Shown here piece after piece: positions 1-11,792 of a stretch of DNA of 64,000 bases. The stretch's first letter is position 1. Every line of letters starts with the position of its first letter. Below the pieces are notes generated by a model. The model did not search any database, was not told the origin of the DNA, and was given only the letters and a program-made list of their open reading frames with translations. The translations under genes and the position numbers were made by a program. The stretch comes from Pseudovirgaria hyperparasitica (taxonomy: Eukaryota > Ascomycota > Dothideomycetes > Acrospermales > Acrospermaceae), in assembly GCF_010093815.1 (NCBI RefSeq), contig NW_022985550.1, positions 1,625,074 to 1,689,073 of the forward strand. Reading direction: 5' to 3'.

Positions 1-1499
1 GCAGAAGAACGCCTCGCTGCATAGAAGCCTGCACGGAAATCAAACAGAAGCCGCTACGATCTCCCTACTTACTTCTCCGCATCCATGGAGTTTATAATAC
101 GTTAATTCGAAACGCCACTGCACCGGCACCACACATATTCTATAAAGCTGCATCAAACACACGAGAAATCCTGGAGATCTGCACGCGCCTTGCCATGTTC
201 GATTATATATCCGTAAGTTTGGCCAATCGCCTATGGATAGGTGCCTCTTCGCACGTAAAGATGCAACTAGACCCTTTACAAATAACCTCGAAACACTTAC
301 TATATAGTCTCTGCTTGGTTCCATTGGCCACGGCGTCTTGTTATTTCCGTTCCCGGTAAAAGCACCCAATCCCGCGTAGTAGTGCACCATAGCTATGCAA
401 GCCTCTGCTATACGATGGTGCCATGGCTGGCTTTAGTGGCCATCCCGTCGCAACGCCAAGGGGGTAGTAGTATCCTATAATATCACAAATCGAAGCCTGC
501 ACAGAACGTCTAGAAACATTGCCCCGGGGCGAGGCTAGGGCGGATGGATAAGCTTGTTGAAACATAAGCGATGAATGTGCAGCGGCATGTCGGGAGTCAC
601 AGCAAGGACTGACACATAACAAGGTGCGGCGCCCGCGGGCGGCTTGAGGAATGGTATTGGATCATTCTCCCCTTGAGCTTCTAATGGCCGATCCTAGAAA
701 AAGCCACCCACAGCCACCAGATTCTCCTGGCTGATGGGCTAACACGCCACTAGTTAGTCAGGTGTACAGCCTTGAGGGGGGGCTGTAAAAGCCTCGGCCG
801 CTGAGAATGTACAGAATAGCTCCAAGCAGTAACCGTGAATAGCCAGCTTGATCGATACACGTGACTAATATTCTAGTCTGCTTTATAGTGAAAAGTGCGA
901 GAGGACTATCATCAATACTCGAACTGGCAAGGCGTGGTGTGTGGGTCTTTGCAGCCCGCAAGACCGCTCTATCCGCTCTATCAAAAAGCTGATGACTGTC
1001 TACACATGCATGCATAGTACTTTCCTTCGCATGTGCTTCCCTTCGAGTCAGTGACTTTCAGTCCACAGCATCATCCCAGAAGAAATCATCCAAGGAAGCC
1101 CTGTATCAAGCACGCAAAATGCTAAACAGAAAACCATGACTCTTAACACAATGTAAAATATTGGCACCATCTCTCGAGTCTCGACCATTCATCCGGAGGT
1201 CGCCGGCAGATAAGTCCTTGACCATGGACCGTCGACTATTGCATAGATCTCAAGCAGCAGGGTTTACCTACCTTCGATCCCTGTATCCCGTTTTGTTTCA
1301 TTTATCGCATAAGAACATCCTTGAGCCTTCTAGAAGGAAGTCCTGCATTCTGTAGGGTTGACTAACTAGCTAATGACTCGCATTTCCAGTAGTCTCCCGT
1401 TCGTCTTATCTTCTGCTTCAACGCTTCTGCAGGATACTGTAGGCTCTTTACTACTAGTATATGAGTCAAGTGGTAAACTTCAAGCATATTATGCTTAGC

Positions 1500-2050
1500 A
1501 ACAGTGGGTGCAAGCAGTCCCTGGTCGCTCTTTTTTAGATAAGGACCTTACTAAATAAAATCACTTACTATACCTAAACTTTTTTTTATATAGAGTTAAT
1601 GGTTTGAAGAATATAGATTGAAGGACTTTATTCCTTTGTGGTATGTACAGATTATTTACTTTATTCAGCTATGGGAGTGCTACGGAGACTAATCTAATTC
1701 AAAGATTAACGTTCATCTTTGGCGTAAGTATTGTTCTTACATATAAAGGTTATGCAATATTCAACTCTATTACATAATCAGTATAGATAGACCGCGAGAA
1801 TCTCCATATAGTTGTATTAAGTTATATCTATGTTACTACTAGATCGTGGGCCAGCCTTTTAATCCAGTAAGTTACTATTATACTATATCTAGAGGCCTAT
1901 GCTAACTTCTCGGAGACGTTCTTAAGCCTTACCTAGTTAATAGAATTTACAAGTTAGGTGCGACCGCGTCTTAGTAGAGGGCTAGTTTAAAGAATTATAC
2001 AAAAGCACCTTCGAGCTATAATGCCTCATCCTAGAAGCGTCGTAGGTACT
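1500..2050. repeat. Probable RIP-degraded repeat relic
   Basis: The stretch is dominated by TA, TTA and ATA words, lacks any open frame, and changes composition abruptly from the neighbouring mixed-composition DNA. This is the usual look of a transposon fragment mutated C to T by repeat-induced point mutation in Pezizomycotina. No terminal repeats or residual transposase motif could be seen, so the parent element is not identified and the edges are approximate. Confidence 0.45.
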
Positions 2051-2099
2051 TACTTAGCTGTGAGTGGCGTCATGTCTCTTAGAACAGCTTGTGAGGGGC

Positions 2100-2149
2100 G
2101 TCAAGGATCTTGAACGACCTGTGAGCTCTGAGGGCGGTCAAGGATCTTG
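2100..2149. repeat. Two copies of a 13-bp direct repeat
   Basis: The word GTCAAGGATCTTG occurs at 2100-2112 and again at 2137-2149. In both copies a GTGAG/GAGGG-like stretch precedes it, so the underlying unit is an imperfect tandem duplication of about 37 bp. It lies about 175 bp upstream of the first nucleotidyltransferase-fold gene. Confidence 0.7.
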
Positions 2150-2323
2150 GAAGGTGAGCGCGAGCCTCGCCAACTCGAATTCTATATTCTCTCTTTCCGG
2201 GGTCATCAGATTCGCCGGCTTTGTCGCATCGTGACGCGGAGCACTTCATGCCCACGTCCATTCCCAAGTTCATATTCGATTCCATCCTACCGACCTAGTA
2301 AGATCTATCTTACGAAACTCCAA

Positions 2324-3119
2324 ATGGCCGAGATCTATGACACCGACAGATTTGCGCAATTGTACTACGCAGAAGGACTCACCTTGGATAATCTGGCTCT
2401 CGCAGCAAGATTTCTAAATACTCTCTTTTTCATGGGAGACATCGAGTCAGCTTTTGTCGGAGGCTGGGCGCTTCTCCTGCGCGGAAACACAAGACAGACA
2501 CGAGATATCGATATAGCTGTTGGGACAGATATGCCCACGCTGAAAGCCTATCTCGTCCAGCAGGCAAGGTACGTATACTTCGAAAGCTGTGTCTCTGACT
2601 AAGTGAGAGTTTAGGGTATGCTTCCCACAAACTCATGGAGAAAGCACTGTCACAATTTTTGTCCAAACTGGAAAGAGCTTTGACGCCGACTACCCGGATG
2701 TTGTCGACTATCCAGTATATGTGGACATAATCATAAGCGGTGAGTGATATAGATCATTGCTGCTTGCACATAGAGTCGCTTACTTGGAGAAAGGTTATCT
2801 TAACACGCCTCGTCCGTTACACGAAGGTACAGAGTTTATATTTCCAGAAACGGAGAACATTCAAGGAACAGGCCCGTTTCAGGTGCTCAATCTCTTCAAT
2901 CAGATGAAAGCAAAGCTCTCAGCTTTCCGCACTCGCGGTAAATTGTCCAAAAATGACTTCATAGACCTGATTTTCTTGGTATTCCGGTACTATGACGACA
3001 TTCCTACTTTCAAGCATAGCTTGAACTCCGAAGAGATTGCCATGTTTGTAGAGGAGTATCAGGAGGTGTACGGCCAAGACGAGGAGTCCGTCGCATGGGT
3101 AAAGGAGGTCTTACAGTAG
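2324..3119 (+). CDS. Nucleotidyltransferase-fold protein (AbiEii/MNT-like)
   Basis: Predicted 231 aa from three exons: 2324-2568, 2615-2739 and 2794-3119. The start is the first in-frame ATG. Residues about 45-65 carry a nucleotidyltransferase core: GG followed by a hydrophobic helix (GGWALLLRG), then R-x-T-R-DID. The GG plus DxD pattern is that of Pol-beta-fold transferases, including the AbiEii group and minimal nucleotidyltransferases, and DxD normally binds two metal ions. After the second intron the protein reads SGYLNTPRPL, a segment that suits this fold; that choice sets the third exon start at an AAG acceptor rather than a nearer TAG. Substrate is unknown. The neighbour 280 bp downstream on the same strand encodes another NTase-fold protein. 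It could equally be a non-catalytic relative. Confidence 0.72.
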
Positions 3120-3401
3120 ATCAAGGGATTATGCAACGAATTCGAACCATAATGCTTCACGCTCACGTCGATGCTGCTTATCCTTATCTGCTTAGCTTAG
3201 GGAGACAGTATAATGTTATAAAGTGAGTGAACAAGTCTGCAGGGTTGAAGTGAGCCGGAAGCCCGGGGGAAATCAAAGAGTGTTATCGAATGGATCCAAT
3301 CATTTTCGTTCGGCGGATCATTTCTCCGCTCACCGTGTTACCTTATTCATGAATGAAGCGCGTCGCCTGTCTTGAACAACTCCCTTACTAGACTATTTAC
3401 C

Positions 3402-4194
3402 ATGGCACACAAAACTCAAGAGATTTCACAAATCATCGTCGCCCTAGAGACCCAGCATATCACCTGTTGCATCGTGGGAACAGCTGCACTAATCCATTAC
3501 GGTGCTCAACGAGTGCTTCATGTAAGCCTGCAGCTCTAGAAAACAGCGCCCGAGCTGAATTTCATAGGACTGGGAACTTTGTGTTCCATCATCGCTCTAC
3601 CACCAGGCTGTCGAGTACTTGTCTTCCGAGGATGAATCATCTACTCCTATACACGCTTGCCGACCATCCCGTCCACAACCTAGCTCGACTAACCATCTAC
3701 ATGCGCGTTTCCTCTGCCCGTCCGATCGTTCAATATTCGTTGTATTACCTGACGAGGAAGTCCATTTGGATCTGAGCCGTACTGAACGAGTTTACGATGC
3801 CAATAACATCCCATACCCTGCTTTGCGCGATCTTGCACAGAGCCTCCTTGACACAAGTAATGAGGTTGGCCTATGCGACCTAGTTGATGGGGCAGATATC
3901 GATATTGAATGGGGCGTGACGAATCTCGACCTTTCCGGTACCAAAGATGTGGACTGGGCTGTTCAGATGAACTCGAGAATCAAGCGCCTGTGCGAACATC
4001 CGTCTGATAGAGTCGCCATTTTCCCCACTTGTTCGAGGCCTAGGCGGGAATTTTGGTCGCACATTGCGAATGCGAGCTCAAAGAAAGGTAGACTGGGCTG
4101 CCAAAAATCGCCAAGCTGCTTTGACACACGATTTCGTCTTGCTGCTAGACCAGCAAATGTTGCATCTTTGACGTCGGCCCACGGGGCAGGCTGA
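3402..4194 (+). CDS. Fungal NTase-fold protein, DxE variant
   Basis: Predicted 248 aa from exon 3402-3521, a 46-nt intron (3522-3567) and exon 3568-4194. Joining the exons gives CIVGTAALIHYGAQRVLH followed by DWELCVP. This is the G-T-x-A...YG...R...D-x-E core seen in a family of fungal proteins related to nucleotidyltransferases, where the usual GG...DxD is altered. The rest of the protein is not recognised. The C-terminal 40 residues (after about 4085) are low in conserved character, and a donor-like AAAGGTAGAC at 4081-4090 means the true end may involve one more intron. Same strand as, and 282 bp after, the gene for the AbiEii-like protein. Function unknown; the gene structure is good but the C-terminus is uncertain. 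Confidence 0.6.
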
Positions 4195-6212
4195 CGTTGC
4201 AACCAGGCTTGGTCGATGACAGGGAGAGCACTACTTTTGGTCTCGTGTGTATGAGCTCGGAGTGAGTAGATATCATTGAATATCGCGATACTGGGGTCGT
4301 ATATGCGAAGGGCTGACCTGCTGAGCAATGATCGTAATGATCGTTGTCCGTAATGAAGCTACCACACTAAGAACTTCATTACTGATCATGCTAGACGTGA
4401 GAAAGCAAGCAGGCACACGTTGCGACCAGAAATTAATGTTTCGTAGTAGCTGGTCTGGCAAGCAATACGTGTGGTGCGAGTGGGAACATTCAGCAGTGTT
4501 GCGACAGATGCATCCTTGGAATGTCAATGCACTGAAATTACTGTCAAGCCAGGCCGATGGACAAGCCACCTGATTACTGGACACACCTTGCAGATGTTTT
4601 CAGGATTCTTATCGGTCATGTACAGTTCTGCAGCCTGCTCGGCTTGCAGAAAGGCAAGGCTGTACAGTTGTTTGTGTAGTAACGAAAAGGTACCCTCTTC
4701 AAGGGATTATCGCTGGCCAGGCTCGTGTTTACTTGCCAGTCAGGCCTCAGATTCGAACTTCAAGTGGGTTCTTGGATGGTAGTGCCAGAGACTGCTATCT
4801 GCTACTGTGTGTTGTAGGGAAAAGGTTGCAGTTGGAAGGGCTTTCTATGGAGCACAGGCCTAGATATATATGAGTGGATGAATGGACATCATTGTAGTTC
4901 GACATCTTCCTCTCTTCTCACATACATCAAGAGCCCACTGTCATCTGACCATTCACTCTGCTCCGGAGGAGGGAGGGGGACTCCACTCAAGCATAATCAG
5001 CAGCCTCAACATACTCGGGAAACGAACAAATATTAGACAAAACACGAATAACAAGCACAAACGGTTTACATCTACTACAACACATAATCCTTCTTTCTGT
5101 GCTTTTGCCCGTAGCAAAACAATCCCCCCCTTCTTCCCCCTTCTCTCACAACATCATAGCTGTAGTGTAGCGAGCTATTGAAATATTCAACCTCCATTAG
5201 CTGAACCTCTACGCCTAGCCCTTGTGTGTCCCCGTACCGTAGACATAATTATATCTCGTCACCATCATTACGTAGACTGTCGTAGAATCACTACCGCCCA
5301 TTGATTTAGTCTTTGTTTCCACAGTGTTATGTGCACCCCGGAATGTATTGTTGCTTCAATGGGAGGAGGAGATGTGTATAGGGAGAGCTTAGCTTATTAT
5401 GTTTTTATCTAAGCTCGTCTTTGAGTCTCTGATTGACCACGACCCCTGCCTGATATGCACTATGGCTCTTAACTCACTGCTCACATGTTCGCTTTAGAGA
5501 ATATCTGCATGCTCATCCTCATGCTCACGCTTACAGTTGGTTGCTAGATATATATGTGTGCAGTGTATATATTCTCAAATAGTGCGAGGACAACAAACAT
5601 TTGCATGTGATATGTAGGACAAACTATATAGATAGACATCCGATTTGGGGTATAGATATGGAGACTAGGCTGTGGACTGTGGACTGTGCAATGCTGGTCG
5701 AATGCATAGGACAATCCGAGGGTATATTTATAGATCAGAGTTCAAGCAAAGTCAGGGTAAAGCGTCAAGTCCAAGAAGTATAAGAAGTTTAATCTTACCT
5801 CCTGACCATATGCTTAAGAACGGACAGATAGACAGTTAGTCAGAAGGAAAATGTGTCATTATAATCTCTGCCAACGGTATTCATTGACCAACCCCTCCAC
5901 TCAGTCTATGTAGTGCTTCGCCTGTATCTACCATATAAATCACCAATTCTATCCATGTACATCCAAAGGACATGGGTGTAGTGCCCACTGACGGCAAAAC
6001 TTTTCGTATATTCGTACACACTAGCATCATAGTCAGACACGCAGCGCACCACATCATACCATACCACACTGCATAAACCCCACCGCATGAACCGAGCTAA
6101 GTCCAAGCCCAAGCCCAAGCCTAACCCATAGCATCATCATGTCATTGCAAAAAACCCGACAACGCTAACCCAGGATATCCTGATCAAAGGAACATCCTTC
6201 TCATACGAGCAG
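4195..6212. other. Intergenic, 2 kb, no gene seen
   Basis: Open frames here are short, lack domain motifs and overlap on several frames. There are C- and CT-rich tracts around 5120-5150 and a short CCAAGC run near 6102-6120. It probably holds the 3' ends of the flanking transcripts. Confidence 0.5.
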
Positions 6213-7872
6213 CTATAACAAGGCATCATACTCCGGATTCACCCAACCAGGCTGCCCACACGCGCCACGAATCCGCGCGCCGAAGAAATGCAACGCCGCA
6301 AGCGCCGGAACACTGACGAAGAAGGTGATAATACCCTGCGCCGCAAACGTCCAGGTATACCCCACCGCATCAACCCAGGGCACGATGAAGAACGGATTGA
6401 CAAACGCGGACAGGTTGAGGATGACGGCGTAGAATGTGACCATGGCCATGGATTGGAGCGGGTAGCAGTCGACGACATACGCCGCCACAACGGTGTTGCC
6501 CATCTGGATGCCTGCGCCGAAGAGGAAGAAGGCGATCTGCCCGACGATCCAGTGGTAGCCGCGGTCGATGCTGATGCCCCAGATAACGAGGCCGATGGCG
6601 CTGAGCAGGGCGGCCGGGTACGCGAGCCAGAGGCGCATCTCGGCGGTCCTGACGCCGGCGTTCCGCTTTGCGAGCTTGACAACGAGCCAGTCGGATAGGG
6701 TACCCGAGCAGAGGATTTCGGAGAGGAGGGTGCCGAGAATCAGGCCGATGAAGAGGAGGCCCTGGATCTGGGGCGCGTATTGGGCGTAGGCGACGGGGAT
6801 GTAAGTGATGACGCTGAGGATCCACCAATACCAGGCGAACGAGTAGATGCCGAGAGCGAGCGGGACGACGGCGTACTTGAAGGTGATGAGGAAGCGGGTG
6901 AGAGCGCCCCAGATTGGAGGATGGCGCATGCCCGGGACGGGTGTGAGGTTTATGAATGGGAGCTGCGTGGTCCGCTTGATGGAAACCTCAGATGCGGCAT
7001 GCTTGCGTCGGTCGGCCTTCTCGACATCGACGGCTGAGGCATGACTGTCTGTGAAGGGCATTTTATGCAGCATCTGGTTCCTCGGATACAGAGTCTCGGG
7101 CAGGAAAGCGATTTCCGCGGCAAGAATGACGCCGAAAAAGATGGCACTCAGCCATTGGATCCAGAATTGGTCGACAAGCCAGATGAATCCCCCGATCAAA
7201 GGACCAACTAGCAGACCCATGTCGATAGCCAGCACCCAGAGACCAACTTTCTGGCCACGTTCATGCTCGTAGAACATGTCGTTGATGATTGCGAGACCGA
7301 CCGTGGACGCGGGAGCTACACCAAGGCCCTGAAAGAACCGAGCGGCCATGTATCCGGCGTAGGTCGGAGCTTTCGCAGCGCCTATGGTCGAGGCAAAAGC
7401 CATGACTGTGCCAATGATGAAGATCAAGCGGCGGCCATATATGTCGGCCAAGGACGACCAAATGAGAGGACCGACTGCAAGACCAAGCGCCGGGATCGCA
7501 ACGGTCCAATTGACCTGAGCCAGGGAGATGCCATAGTATTCCTGCAGATCAGGAAATGCAGGCACAGTCGTTGTTGTGATGTAGGTAAACATGAAGTATC
7601 TATTCACGAAAAGTCAGCACTTTATTGCTGTGCATATTAAGTTTTCGGCAAGCTTACAGGGACATGACAATTGCGAGGATCGAATGCTTCTTGACCCATG
7701 ACCAGTTCAATGGGTCGAGAGGATCGCTCGTCGGTTGAGGATGCATCTTGAAGCCGTCCTTGAGCAGGACCGGAGCATCAACCTCTGCATCGTCGCCAGA
7801 AAAGACGGTGGACTTTTCTTGTACCGGCGATGGGGTTTCATGCTCGCAAGCGTTATCTTGTGAGGTCGCCAT
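6213..7872 (-). CDS. MFS transporter, DHA1-like (12 TM)
   Basis: Predicted 533 aa from two exons on the minus strand, 7872-7658 and 7599-6213, with a 58-nt intron. The soluble N-terminus ends in the SDPLDPLNWSWVKKH signature that precedes TM1 in many fungal drug:H+ antiporter-like carriers. The A-motif between TM2 and TM3 is visible as SLADIYGRR, and a motif-C-like glycine-rich helix (LAIDMGLLVGPLIGGF) marks an antiporter of the DHA1 type. A hydrophilic loop separates the two six-helix halves. Expected in the plasma membrane, exporting or importing a small organic solute; the substrate cannot be read from sequence. It is divergent from the MATE gene across a 2.3-kb gap. Confidence 0.88.
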
Positions 7873-10140
7873 GTCGTCAGATGTACTGGGGTATCTTATC
7901 GCAGGCTGTTGTTGAGAATAGTAGGGAATGCAGGGATCATTCTACAGCCAGCCGGATAAGTTGATAGAAAGAATGATGGACGAGGAGAATGAAGCATGTA
8001 GATTTACAAATACAACAATCCCCCGACAACGAAGCACACAGCGGTGTGTAGGACTGTGAAGGTGCAAATGTCTTCGTGGTGAGATCTGTGACAGACTGAC
8101 TTCTAAAGACGACAAAATGAAGCAGAACAGACGGACATAAGAAAAGACTGGTGAACGGGACGGCCGACGCAGGCCTTTGCCCACACTCGCGGGAGATATC
8201 AGACTATACTACTAGTAGGCAGCCAGCCTTGCACGAACGAGACGTAAAAGGGCCGTTTATTGTTGCATGCATCAGACTCGCGTGGGAGTGGCGCCCCAGT
8301 TCGGTCTTCTATACTCTTTCATGCTGGAATGCGTATCTACTAATTACAGTGGGGCTAAAAGCTAGAGGGGAATGGATGGAGCGCGACGAGGTCCCGCAGC
8401 TTCGAGGGACGTAGTTCGCGAAGTTGAATCTGCTATTATATGCCGCCGCCGTCATTAGACTGATGTTGGTCGACGCCCCGGCGTGGGATAACAACAACAC
8501 AGGGTGAAGATTGGCAGTTGATGAACCAGCCGAGAAACCAGGTGCTGATCACTGCTACTGACTGATAGCAATATGTTGTAAGGATTATAACGAAACAACT
8601 TCCCAGGAAGACCGCTACAGACAGACTCCTGTCGAGCCGCAACTTGATGAGTAGGGAGAGTGTCGTGAAACAGATGAGGCACAGTGGTTGGATGAGATGT
8701 TATTGCGACATTACTGTGGCATCGATCCTCGTGGAGGCCCAGGGTAGGCACAGACGTCAGTGACAAATGCAATGGGCTCCCTTTAAGAGAATCGATTGGA
8801 CGAGGTCGTGCGAGGAGGCATTGCATTGACAGATATGGATTTTTGGTTGTTCTTCAGTTGATCATCATAGTATGAGGGCTGGAGTTTGGGAACGGACTAA
8901 GGAGGTGATGTTGACTATGAACCGTCACTAACTTAGGGAGGGAATAAGGGAACAGGCGCCGCTAATTAGCTGCCTCTGTCCCCCCATTCTCCCGCCGGGC
9001 CGCCGCGACGTTTCTATTGAGTTTCTGCCCACTAATTACCAACCACCACTACTACTACTTCACTCACCCCCCTGTGGCTTACGGACTAGAGACGCCTTTT
9101 GATACGGGTTGGAAACTGGAGTGGAGACATGTTCGATACTCAGCTGCTTCCTTGAGACGCCTGGTCAGACGCCTAGAATGAAAAAATAAAAACCCGTTAT
9201 TCTCGTTGTCTTCTGCGTTGATATTCTGCTTTGCATCTCTTCACGCGTCTTCTCGTAGTCCTGATCACCGCGGATAACCATCTGTTTCAAAAGACAACAT
9301 GAACACGCTGCTTATGCTATAGAGCGCTCCAAAGGAAGACCTAATCATCATCACCAAGACGCGCGCGGTTGGCTCCGTTTCCGGCGCCACCCTTTTGCCA
9401 ATGGGGCCTTCTTCGCCCGCGCCGTCGACCAAGTACTATCATCTGCCATCACTCGAGTCTCGCCAGCCACTCGCTTGTACCTGTTCCCTTAGTCATATCA
9501 GTCATAGCCAGTTGGTCTTTGACATCATAGGTATAGCAAGTCCCTGATGCTCATCACCCGGAGCATGCAACTTCAGTCCATTGCATCAGCCTTTGATAAA
9601 CAGACACTCGAACGTTAATGATGTTTACGACTCCTTCATCATGGTCATCTTAAAACCCAGTTCCAGTCGCCGGTGCCTCTTACAGCCGAGGACAGCTTAT
9701 CAATACGCTGTGGGCCGACCCCAACTAAGATCCACTGCCTTGCATACTCAACACGGTTTATGTCTCACCCAAAAAGTACTCCAATTGACCAATTGACCAA
9801 TTGGGCACCACTGCTCGCATTACTCGCACTGCTCTCCAATTAGGTGTCTGCTGCGTGCTTGAGAACATGCGTCTAGCAGCAAGTTCTGGAGAATTTGCAA
9901 CCCCAATCGAGAACGATTCGCCATCTATTTTGACCTTCTCCCTCTTCGTGAAGACCTCGATCCATTGCGCCATTCACGAGGACTTCTCCTAGCCTGCGGG
10001 CAGAACTCCGAGCTTCTGCCTTAAGTATCCGTGATATTGAAACTGTTCCCCTCATTTTATCGGACACTGTACGTCTCAAATCTGCCGCGGCCAAACCCCA
10101 CCCCGATTACCCGGCACTTTCCCCGACACGGCACCGGCCC
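7873..10140. other. Shared upstream region of MFS and MATE genes
   Basis: A 2.27-kb divergent intergenic region. Short open frames on both strands have no recognisable domain. It must carry the promoters of the two exporter genes, but no specific site could be assigned. Confidence 0.5.
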
Positions 10141-11792
10141 ATGGAGAGCCAGGACAATATCTCGAGCGCGACGTCGTGGCTCCCAAAATTTTTGCGGACG
10201 TCGCCAAAGGTGTCAGACTCGTCAAGTGCCACGCCTACAGAGCGTACTTCACTACTCCCAAGGCCTGATGATAATGATAGTGATGCTGATGATGATGATG
10301 GCACTGAAGTGTACGATCTTGAGGATGGAGACCGCTCCCAGTACCAACTGGTTTTGCAAGAGTTTTGGATATTGCTAAAGGGTTCTATTCCAGTCATCCT
10401 GGCATATACCCTCCAGAATTCATTACAGACCTTCTCCGTTCTCATCGTCGGACGTCTCTCTCCAGAAGCGCTGGCTACAGCTGCCTTCTCATACATGTTC
10501 GCAATGGCTACTGGATGGCTGATTGCACTGGGCGGCACCACTGCGATCGATACACTGGCCTCCGCTAGTTTCACGGGGAGCAAAAATAAGCATGATCTCG
10601 GCATAATTCTACAGCGTTCCTTCATCGTGCTGGCTTTTCTGTATGTTCCCGTTGCTATCCTATGGATCTGTGCCGAGCCTGTCTTCAGGCTGTTGGGCCA
10701 AGAAGAATACATTGCGCGTGACTCTGCCAAATTTTTGACTGTTTTAGTGCCCGGTGGTCTGGGTTACATTTATTTCGAGGCTCTCAAAAAGTATTTGCAA
10801 GCTCAGGGTATGTGCATGCGTATCACCTATCTCTCTGTTGGGTACACCACTGATATTGACGCTGGGCAGAGATTATGCGACCTGGTACTTACGTGTTGCT
10901 CATCACGTCACCACTTAACGCTGGCCTTAACTACTTGTTTGTATACACGTTCAAGATGGGTCTTCTGGGCGCCCCCCTTGCCACTGGTATCTCTTACTGG
11001 CTCTCTTTTGCCCTTCTACTTGCATACACGCGCTTCGTTGCTGGCTGGGAATGCTGGGGCGGCTGGAGTCGCAAATGCGTTCAGAACATGTGGACATTCA
11101 CCCGCCTTTCCCTTCTCGGAGTCATCCAAGTAGGCACTGAATGGTGGGCATTCGAGATTGTAGCCCTCGCGGCAGGCCGCCTTGGAACAGTCCCGCTTGC
11201 CGCGCAAAGTGTCATCATGACAACCGATCAGGTCATGAACACAATCCCCTTTGGCGTCGGCGTTGCCACATCAGCACGCGTTGGTAACATGTTAGGCTCG
11301 AAGAATGCAAAAGGGGCTGCTCGATCGGCAAACACGGCTGCCTGGCTCAGCATGCTCCTCGGCGCCCTCGTCCTCGCTGTCCTGATGGGCGTCAAGGACT
11401 TCTACGCCAAGATCTTCAACGACGACGAGGATGTAGTTCGGCTTACCGCCCTCGTCATGCCATACGTAGCGCTTTTCCAGATTGCCGACGGGCTGAATGG
11501 TAGCTGTGGAGGTGCTCTCAGGGGCATGGGACGCCAGCACGTTGGCGCTGCAGTCAACATCGTTGCTTACTACTTCGGTGCACTGCCCTTTGGCATCTAT
11601 CTTGCCTTCCACGGCTGGGGTCTGGTCGGTCTCTGGATCGGTCAATGTATTGCTCTCTACCTCGTCGGCTTCGTTGAGTGGGCGATTGTCGCCTTCAGTG
11701 ACTGGAACTACCAGGTCAAGAATGCCTTTGCGCGGATGGATCACGATGAAAGGGCTGAGATTGGGGAAGCTGATGATGAATCTTCTCATTGA
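10141..11792 (+). CDS. MATE-family efflux transporter (ERC1-like)
   Basis: Predicted 529 aa from exons 10141-10807 and 10870-11792 (62-nt intron); the splice restores LQAQEIMRPGTYVLL, a typical junction region of eukaryotic MATE proteins. A long acidic cytosolic N-terminus (about 75 aa, with a run of Asp residues) is followed by two matE repeats of six helices. The first repeat starts at FWILLKGSIPVILAY and the second at FTRLSLLGVIQVGTEWW. The extended N-terminus and the WWAFEIVALAAG segment are those of fungal and plant MATE carriers. It should extrude organic cations or related small molecules in exchange for protons or sodium; yeast Erc1 is the nearest familiar relative. Substrate is not inferable. 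The C-terminus ends in an acidic tail. Confidence 0.92.

Larger units (their letters stand above)
1..2323. other. Gene-free left edge with AT-rich relic
   Basis: No reading frame here shows a recognisable domain or a credible exon structure. About 1500-2050 is strikingly A+T- and TA-rich compared with the flanks, with frequent in-frame stops on both strands, as in repeats degraded by repeat-induced point mutation. A 13-base direct repeat follows just before the first gene (2100-2112 and 2137-2149). Nothing else can be supported. Confidence 0.6.

Noticed and set aside
4882-5181. 99-codon plus-strand frame
   Set aside because: Low-complexity, CT-rich DNA with no domain and no splice partners; likely chance.
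6102-6123. CCAAGC run ending in CCTAACCC, telomere-like
   Set aside because: Only one telomere-like unit; the rest is a short CCAAGC repeat, so not an interstitial telomere.
6239-6828. Two long frames of 147-152 codons overlapping the MFS gene on the same strand
   Set aside because: Arg/Ser/Pro-rich shadows of the real MFS reading frame.
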